Assembly (NCBI RefSeq): GCF_040712315.1
Contig: NC_134018.1
Coordinates: 4,611,501 to 4,675,500, forward strand
Reading direction: 5' to 3'
DNA length: 64,000 nucleotides
Source of the DNA: Castanea sativa
Taxonomy: Eukaryota > Streptophyta > Magnoliopsida > Fagales > Fagaceae
Within the stretch, counting starts at the first letter, position 1. The number at the start of each line of letters is the position of its first letter. Positions 57,270-64,000 of the stretch are shown piece after piece. The translations under genes were made by a program, and so were the position numbers. A model generated the notes under the pieces. It did no database searches. It saw only the letters and a list, made by a program, of their open reading frames with translations, and was not told the DNA's origin.

Positions 57270-57780
57270 GGTCTAGGCTAGTTAGGACTTCTCTTTTTTG
57301 TCATGTAATAAATTTTTTGAATTTTTGCTTTGAATCTATATTGACAGAAATTAATGACAAAATGTTTGGTTTAGTTTTCATTTGCCTTCCAATTTCTTAA
57401 TATAACAATGCTCATCAGCACAAAAATGAATGAATGGAACAATTAACACAATTTGGAATATTTCAACTTGTCATGACTTTAGATCGAAGCACATATACTT
57501 AGCTTATACTTTGCAAGTCATGCCTCAAGAACATAATATATGTGACATAGCAATGTTCAATCAAAAACTTAACTTAGAATTTAACTTGGGGTTCAAAGAC
57601 CCCCAATGTGATATGGTTTTTGCTAATGTTCTCAAAGTAAAGGGTTCAAAGGTCCGACATAACCAAACTTCCTTTCTAGAACCAGTAGGATGTTAATTTT
57701 TACAAAACATGTGGTCCGAGGACCATGCATGTCCAAATTTTTACCTAATACTTAGAAATTGTAACCTAAAAATGTTAAAT
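57270..57780. other. Tat non-coding zone before the array
   Basis: No gene. From about 57620 the sequence holds one or two very diverged units of the 151-bp repeat ('gtccgacataacc', 'tggtccgaggaccatgcatg'). Confidence 0.65.
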
Positions 57781-57781
57781 T

Positions 57782-59128
57782 CCCCAAAGTAGAAGGTCTG
57801 TGAACCCGACATAACTAAAGTTCTGTTTAACACATGATAATATATCAATTTTCACAAGGTATGTGGTCCGAGGACCATACGTGACTAAGTTTCTGTTTGA
57901 TATTTAGAAATTATAACTTGAAATGCTAATTTCCCCAAAGTAGAAGGTCTGAGGACCCGACATAACTAAGGTTCTGTTTAACAAATGATAAGATATCATT
58001 TTCCACAAGGTATGTGGTCCGAGGACCATACATGACCAAGTTTCTGTTTGATACTTAGAAATTGTAAGTTGAAATGTTAATTTCCCCAAAGTAGAAGGTC
58101 TGTGGACCCGATATAACTAAGATTCTGTTTAACAAATGATAAGATATCAATTTCCACAAGGTATGTGGTTCGAGGACCATACATGACCGAGTTTCTGTTT
58201 GATACTTAGAAATTATAATTTGAAATGTTAATTTCCCCAAAGTAGAAGGTCTGTGAACCCGACATAACTAAGGTTTTGTTTAACAAATGATAAGATATCA
58301 ATTTCCACAAGGTATGTGGTCCGAGGACCATACATGAACAAGTTTCTGTTTGATACTTAGAAATTGCAACTTGAAATGTTAATTTCTCCAAAGTAGAAGG
58401 TCTATGGACCCGACATAACTAAGGTTCTGTTTAACAAATGATAAGATATCAATTTTCACAAGGTATGCGGTCCGAGGACCATACATGACCGAGTTTCTGT
58501 TTGATACTTAGAAATTGTAACTTGAAATGTTAATTTTCCCAAAGTAGAAGGTCTGAGGACCCGACATAACTAAGGTTCTGTTTAACAAATGATAAGATAT
58601 CAATTTCCACAAGGTATATGGTCCGAGGACCATACATGACCAAGTTTCTGTTTGATACTTAGAAATTGCAACTTGAAATGTTAATTTCCCCAAAGTAGTA
58701 GGTCTGTGGACCCGACATAACTAAGGTTCTGTTTAACAAATGATAAGATATCAATTTCCAGAAGGTATGTGGTCCGAGAACCATACATGACCAAGTTTCT
58801 GTTTAATACTTAGAAATTGTAACTTGAAATGTTAATTTTCCCAAAGTAGAAGGTCTGAGGACCCAACATAACTAAGGTTTTGTTTAACAAATGATAAGAT
58901 ATCAATTTCCACAAGGTATGTGGTCCGAGGACCATACATGACCAAGTTTCTGTTTGATACTTAGAAATTGCAACTTGAAATATTAATTTTCCCAAAGTAG
59001 AAGGTCTGTGGACCCGACATAACTAAGGTTCTATTTAACAAATGATAAGATATTAATTTTCACAAGGTATGTGATCCGAGGACCATACATGACCAAATTT
59101 CCATTTGATACTTAGAAATTGTAAGAGA
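57782..59128. repeat. 151-bp tandem repeat, nine units
   Basis: Units start at 57782, 57933, 58084, 58235, 58386, 58537, 58688, 58839 and 58990 (last one shortened). Each has 'ccaaagtagaaggtctg', 'cccgacataactaagg', 'aacaaatgataagatatcaa', 'tggtccgaggacca' (in most units a perfect 6-bp inverted repeat with GA between) and 'tagaaatt'. Every unit lies between the integrase stop and the antisense gene. Such arrays occur in the same place in other Tat elements and can seed satellite DNA; this is known of the group, not shown here. Confidence 0.95.
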
Positions 59129-59177
59129 TAACCCAAGTACATACTGATAATTTGAGCAACGATTAAAGTATTTTTTA

Positions 59178-60302
59178 TTAATAATAATACCTTCGTAGGT
59201 TGTTTACATTCCAAGGGTGTTGTATAATTTTTTCATCTAGATCGGCTAATCAATATAATCCTATGCCAGTGACAGATATGATTCAATAGGGTCCTTCCCA
59301 ATTTGGTGCTAGCTTTCCCCATGCTGGGTTTTTGGCAATACCCACAACTCTTCTCAACACCAGATCTCCAGGCGCTAATGGCCTTAGCTTCACATGGGCA
59401 TCATACCCTCGTTTAAGCTTCTGCTGATAATAAGCCATTTGGACCATTGCGGCCTCTCACCGCTCCTCAACCAGATCCAGGCTTTTCTCTAGAAGACCAC
59501 CGTTATTTTCTGAACTAAAAGAACTCATCCTTAACGTGGGGAAACCAAATTCCAAAGGTATCACCGCCTCGGCCCCATAGGTCATAGAGAATGGTGTTTC
59601 TCTAGTGGATCTTCACGGCGTAGTCCGATACGTCCATAAAACATGTGGTAGCTCCTTTACCCATCTACCATTCGCGTCATCCAACCTCTTCTTGAGTCCA
59701 CTGACTATGACTTTGTTAACGGCCTCGGCCTGCCCATTTCCTTGAGGATAAGCTAGGGTAGAGTACCTATTTATGATGCCCAGGTCACTACAATACTTCC
59801 TGAAAGCTTTACTATCGAATTGAACACCATTGTCTGAAATAAGTGTGGGAGGTACCCCAAATCTAGTGATAATATTCTTCCATATAAACTTCTTGGAATC
59901 GATATCCCTAATATTTGCTAAGGGCTCAATTTCGACCCATTTAGTGAAGTAATCGATTCCCACGAGTAGCCATCTTTTGTTTCCTACAGCCCTTGGAAAA
60001 GGCCCAACTATATCCAGTCCCCATTGAGCGAATGGCCACGGACTGGACAAAGGATTAAGGACACCCCCAAGCTGATGAATGTTGGGAGCAAACCTTTGGC
60101 ATTGGTCACACTTTCTCGCATAGTCCTGAGCTTCCGTCTGCATATTGGGCCACCAATATCCCTGAGTCAGAGCCCTATGGGCTAAGGACCTCCCCCTAGT
60201 ATGGGTTCTGCAAATTCCCTCATGAAATTCTTCCAAAAATGCCTTCGTTACTTCAGGATGTACACATAGCAAGTATGGTCCGAAGAAGGAGCGTTTATAC
60301 AA
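59178..60302 (-). pseudogene. Integrase of the Tat element
   Basis: HHCC zinc part ('HTRGRSLAHRALTQGYWWP', 'CDQCQRFAP'), core D in 'WGLDIVGPFP' (about 60017), D in 'LISDNGVQFDSKAF' (59830) and E in 'GNGQAEAVNKV' (59725), all present. A stop at 59613 ends the longest frame after 'WTYRTTP'; the C-terminal part continues to the TAA at 59178 with further stops near 59288 and 59255. Confidence 0.92.
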
Positions 60303-60615
60303 TTTCTGATCCTCGGACAGCTAGAAACGAGGCGCCTTTCGACAAATCTTATCTGCTTCAGACTTGTCCTCAGGAAGAATATCACTTTTTAGAAAAGACA
60401 CCACAGGGTCGATCCAACTAGGTCCGGGCTTTATCAGATGGATACGGACGACACTTGCAATGGTCAGAGTTGGTTCTAGCTTCAACGAGGATAAGCCTTG
60501 GCAAACACTGAGCCGAGGATGTCGCCAAGGTGGCCAACGAGTCTGCATGTGTGTTTCTACTTCTGAAAACGTGAGAAAGGATAAAAGAATCGAACTCAGA
60601 TTGTAAACACTTGAC

Positions 60616-61140
60616 CTAGGTCAGGTACTCTTGCATTCTTGGATCCCTGGCCTCCATGGTCCCTGCCACTTGGCCCACAACTAACTGAGAGTCCGAGAAC
60701 ATTTGAACCTGCTTTCCCCCCATCTTTTGTACCATATTCATACCAACCAAGGCCGATTCGTACTCGGCTTCGTTATTAGTGGCTGAGAACACCAATCTCA
60801 ATGATTTTTCAAAGACGATTCCTTCAGGGGATGCCAAAACAAGTCCAACCCCAGATCCCCTTTGGTTGGCTGCCCCATCAACATACACATTCCAAATTGG
60901 TGGTCCTTTGCTTGTGATCATGCCAACTAATTTTTCATCCATGTGTGATTCCTTCGCAGTTTCTTCTAATGATGGTTCGGTGAACTCTGCCACCAGATCT
61001 GCAAGGACTTGACCCTTCACCGAGGTGCGTGCTATGTATTTGATATCAAAAACTCCCAAAATAGTTTCCCACTTGGCTACCCTCCCCGAATAGTCAGCAC
61101 TCTGCAAAACTGACTTGAGAGACAGTTGGGTCAAAACCAC
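60616..61140 (-). pseudogene. Second (Tat-type) RNase H
   Basis: The frame reads 'WNVYVDGAANQRGSGVGLVL', 'ATNNEAEYESALVGM' and 'MFSDSQLVVGQV', the D-E-D set of the additional RNase H of Tat elements. The upstream part ('GRVAKWETILG', 'KYIARTSVKGQVLADLVAEF') is the end of the RT-linked RNase H. Stops and frame changes separate it from integrase. Confidence 0.9.
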
Positions 61141-61144
61141 TATG

Positions 61145-62340
61145 GTGTGAGACTAAAAATAGTGAGGAAGCTTCCACATGGCATGGACTACAGCTAGAAT
61201 TGCCTTCTCTAAAGGCAAATAACGCACTTCAGCTTCATTCAAGGATTACTGACATAATAGATCAGTCTCTGTACCCCGCCGTCGTCCCTTATAAGGACCA
61301 AGCTAACTGCATGGACGGCCACAGCCAGGTATGCATCAACCTCCGGCCAAGACATAATGGGTGGCTGGAAAAGATATTCCTTAAGTTGCTCAAAAGCTAA
61401 AGCACACTCCTCGGTTCATTGGAATCCTTTCCATTTATTCAACAGTTGAAAAAAAGGTCTGCACCTGTCAGCTGAGCGAGAGATGAACCTACTGAGAGCA
61501 GCGGTCATCCCGGTCAACTTTTGAACTTTCTTTGGATTCCGAGGTGGTTGTAAGCCTTGGATGGCTCTAACTTGCACCGGATTCACCTCTATCCCTCTAT
61601 GAGTCACCATGTAGCCTAGAAACTTTCCAGAACCCACCCCAAAAGAACATTTTGAGGCGTTAAGGCACAGCTTGTACTTCCTAAGTATTTGAAAGGTGTC
61701 ATCGAGATCCTTTACATGCATAGGCACTGCCTTACTTTTTACTACCATATCATCCATATATACCTCAATGGTCTTTCCAAGTTGCGATTCAAACATTCTG
61801 GTCATCATTCTTTGGTAAGTAGCCCCGGCTTTTTTCAACCCGAATGGCATCACTTTATAGTGATAGTTCCCTGTTGGAGTAATGAAAGCAGTCTTCTCCT
61901 GATCACCCGCCGCCAATGGTATTTGGTGATAACCCTAGAAGGCATCTAAAAAGCTCATCCAAGGATGCCCGATCGTAGCATCCACAAGCTGATCGATGCG
62001 TGGCATCGGGGACGAGTCCTTTGGCAGGCTTTGTTTAAGTCTGTAAAGTCTACGCATACTCTCCACTTCCCATTCTTCTTTTTCACCACGACTGTGTGCG
62101 GCAACCACTCTGGGTAGAAAATTTCTTTAATAGCACCAGCTCTTTTGAGCTTAAGCACCTCTTCTTTGATAGCCTCGGAATGCTCTTTGGAGGATCACCA
62201 AGGTGGTTGCCTCTTAGGAACAACGGCAGGGTTGACGTTCAAATGATGACAAATGAAGCTTGGGTCAACCCCCGGGGCCTCATAAGGATCCCAGGCGAAG
62301 ATATCTATATTGTCTTTCAAAAACTTGACTAATTCCATTT
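61145..62340 (-). pseudogene. Reverse transcriptase of the Tat element, broken
   Basis: Motifs: 'DIFAWDPYEAPGVDP' (about 62300), 'GAIKEIFYPEWLPHTVVVKK' (62125), 'KWRVCVDFTDLNKAC' (62065), a frame shift near 62035, 'YHYKVMPFGLKKAGATYQR' (61865) and the active site 'VYMDDMVVKSK' (61755) with both aspartates kept. A stop follows at 61416 ('WKGFQ*TEECA'), and the RT-linked RNase H (61400-61145) is badly broken. Confidence 0.92.
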
Positions 62341-62556
62341 TCTCCTGGTGTGGTAATTGTATTCCCAATGAAAGAACCTCTCGGGGTCATCGGCTATTAA
62401 AAACCTCTCCAAATCTTCACACATAGCTTCCTCTGTTGTCACCGCATCAGACGCATCAAAAGTTGTTAATTGCTATAAGTCCTTCACGACCAAGGCCAAG
62501 GACTCTGATTTGGCTTGATGCAGTATTGCAGCCGATATGCATTGCCTTGCCACTGA

Positions 62557-63117
62557 TTAGCTGCCCAGAATTTCTTCGATGAGTCCCCCCGAAGGGAATT
62601 TTACTTTAACATGCAAAGTCGAGGAGACAGCACCTAAAGCGTGCAGCCAAGGCCTGGCGAGGATGGCCGTGTATGGGGAATATGCGTCAACCACAATAAA
62701 ATCCACTTCGACCATTTTCGAGCCAGACTGTACAGGCAATCGAATATGTCCCTTTGGTATGACAGCCTTCCCTTCAAAGCTTATCAGTGGGGAGTCATAA
62801 GGAGTGAGATCCTCCAGTCTTAACCTTAGCCCCTTGAATAAGTTAGGGTACATAATATCTACGCCGCTGCCTTGATCGATCATCACCCTTTTGACGACGT
62901 AATTCCCTGTCCTCAAAATGACCACCAGGGCATCATCATGGGGTTGGATGGTCCCGACCTTATCCTCGTTCGAGAATCCCAAGATAGGCACATTCCCTCT
63001 AATTCTCTTCGGCTTCGAGCCCGACTCCTCGGCATGGGAGTGTGATACCGCCATCACCCTAGTAGGACAGGAACCGGTCCTGCCAGGTACAACGAAGATG
63101 ACACTAATCGTTCCCAA
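62557..63117 (-). pseudogene. Protease region of the Tat gag-pol
   Basis: A 186-codon frame containing 'KRVMIDQGSGVDIMY', the D-x-G-S active-site pattern of Tat proteases, and 'YTAILARPWLHALGAVSS', its closing block. The active-site Asp and Gly are kept. A stop at 62557 separates it from RT. Confidence 0.85.
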
Positions 63118-63231
63118 GGGCAGCTGAGACTAGTTATTCTTCTGATTATTTGAACTTGACTGACTACCTTGCTCGTTAGGTTGGTACACGTGCTGCTTCA
63201 ACTTCCCCTTGCTAACAAGCTGTTCCAGATG

Positions 63232-64000
63232 GTTCTAGAGGGTCCGACAATTCTCGATAGTATGACCCATATCCTGATGGTACTGGCAAAAAAGATTCTG
63301 ATTCCGTTTCGTAGGGTCCCCCGCCATCTTACTAGGCCATTTGAAGTAGGGTTCCTTACGGACTTTCTCCAATAATTGGTGCACTGATTCTCGGAATACA
63401 GTATTAACTGTTTGAGGAGTGGCTAAGCCAATCTGCCCAGTGTAATCTCTCCTTGGCTTATTGTTATGGTACCTGTCCGACCTGAAATCCCTTCTCTCTT
63501 GCGGAATAACCTTTGCCTTACCCTTACCCTGTTGTTGATCTTCCTCAACCCTTTTGTACTCGTCAATACAGTCCATGAGGTGACGTACGCTCCGTACGGG
63601 CTTTTTGGTCAAGGATTTCCTCAAATCATGATCGGTGGGAAGGCCCACCTTAAAAGTATTAATTGCCACCTCGTCAAAATCTCCATATATCTCGTTGAAC
63701 ATCTCCCAATACCTGTCGGAATATGCTTTCAATGTCTCACCTTCCCTCATGGTCATAGATAATAGTGAGTCCAACGGTTGAGGAACCCTACTGCATGTAA
63801 TGAACCGAGACGCGAATGCCCTAGTAAGTTGCCTGAACGAACCGACAGACCTTGACTTTAGTCCATTGAACCACCTCATAGAAACAGTTCCCAGGCTAGA
63901 AGGAAAGACTTTGCACATCAAGGTTTCATTGTGAGAATGTACTGCCATCCTCTGATTAAAATGGCTCATATGTTCCACTGGATCTGTCTTGCCATTGTAA
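63232..64000 (-). pseudogene. Gag of the Tat element, partial (runs off the right edge)
   Basis: The frame is open to the end of the window; the last visible residues 'GKTDPVEHMSHFNQRM' are the start of the capsid domain of Tat Gags. Further on are 'WFNGLKSRSVGSFRQLTRAF' and the zinc knuckle 'CQYHQDMGHTIENC' (C-x2-H-x4-H-x4-C, a variant common in this group). A stop at 63235-63237 follows 'CRTL', where the family continues toward protease. Confidence 0.9.

Larger units (their letters stand above)
53475..64000 (-). mobile_element. Tat-lineage Ty3/Gypsy element, 3' part, with antisense gene
   Basis: On the minus strand: gag, protease, RT, RT-linked RNase H, a second RNase H, integrase, then a non-coding zone with 151-bp repeats, an oppositely oriented gene, a purine tract and the 3' LTR. 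Two RNase H domains and the long post-integrase region mark the Tat group. Known Tat relatives such as maize Grande and Retand carry extra antisense ORFs in this place. The 5' LTR, primer-binding site and start of gag lie beyond the right edge. Many stops make it non-autonomous. Confidence 0.92.

Noticed and set aside
57904..58995. Series of 61-codon minus-strand frames 151 bp apart
   Set aside because: They are the same stretch of each 151-bp repeat unit read on one strand; the regular spacing and low complexity point to a by-product of the array, not to a protein.
57782..59128. CRISPR-like array
   Set aside because: The 151-bp units are contiguous with no unique spacers, and the DNA is plant nuclear; it is a tandem repeat of a Tat element.
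1..64000. tRNA or rRNA genes
   Set aside because: I saw no full cloverleaf or rRNA-like stretch; the only box A/B pairs belong to the two SINEs.

Overview
The window is nuclear DNA of a flowering plant, most likely a woody eudicot. Evidence: GT-AG introns, plant LTR retrotransposons of the chromovirus and Tat types, plant L1-like LINEs, tRNA-derived SINEs, hAT-type MITEs, and plant-only gene families (a TPK/KCO potassium channel, a ZRK-type pseudokinase). The base composition is AT-rich with many homopolymers. No species can be named from the sequence alone.

Layout. 1-4.3 kb: gene-free DNA with a hAT-like element. 4.35-11.82 kb: one complete but dead Ty3/Gypsy chromovirus with a 5-bp target duplication (TATTA); a 2.0-kb solo LTR with its own target duplication sits inside its pol gene. 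12.6-16.0 kb: a 5'-truncated, mutated L1-like LINE. 16.6-17.6 kb: a decayed fragment of SPO11-1. 18.4-19.6 kb: a two-pore K+ channel pseudogene (minus strand). 20.5-21.1 kb: a hAT MITE with a perfect 8-bp target duplication.

21.4-38.3 kb is the most interesting region. A complete 15-exon SPO11-1 gene (meiotic double-strand-break transesterase) can be assembled on the minus strand at 31.9-36.6 kb; it gives a 358-residue protein without a frame break. Its 5' half (exons 1-6 plus about 1.4 kb of upstream DNA) is present again in inverted orientation at 21.4-25.9 kb as a pseudogene. The left arm carries a SINE and a hAT element that are cleanly missing from the right arm. A LINE tail (zf-RVT plus RNase H) lies between the arms.

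38.3-49.6 kb is a patchwork of about 1-kb segmental copies. Each is built from the last exon and 3' flank of a cysteine-synthase-like gene (plus strand) facing the 3' tail of another gene (minus strand). The region holds a cysteine-synthase-like pseudogene (44.0-45.2 kb), a relic of a steroleosin-type dehydrogenase exon (41.8 kb), and one intact ZRK-like pseudokinase ORF (48.5-49.6 kb, minus). 49.8-53.5 kb holds MITEs, one nested in another, and a direct repeat of DNA at 26.7 kb.

53.5-64.0 kb is the 3' part of a Tat-lineage Ty3/Gypsy element on the minus strand, running off the right edge. Order on its own strand: gag, protease, reverse transcriptase, a second (Tat-type) RNase H, integrase, about nine 151-bp tandem repeats, then a spliced coiled-coil gene in ANTISENSE orientation, a polypurine tract and the 3' LTR.

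Apparent host genes that could still work: SPO11-1 and the ZRK-like pseudokinase. Nearly everything else is transposon sequence or pseudogene; many stop codons sit where related proteins have Gln or Trp, as expected from C-to-T decay of methylated repeats.
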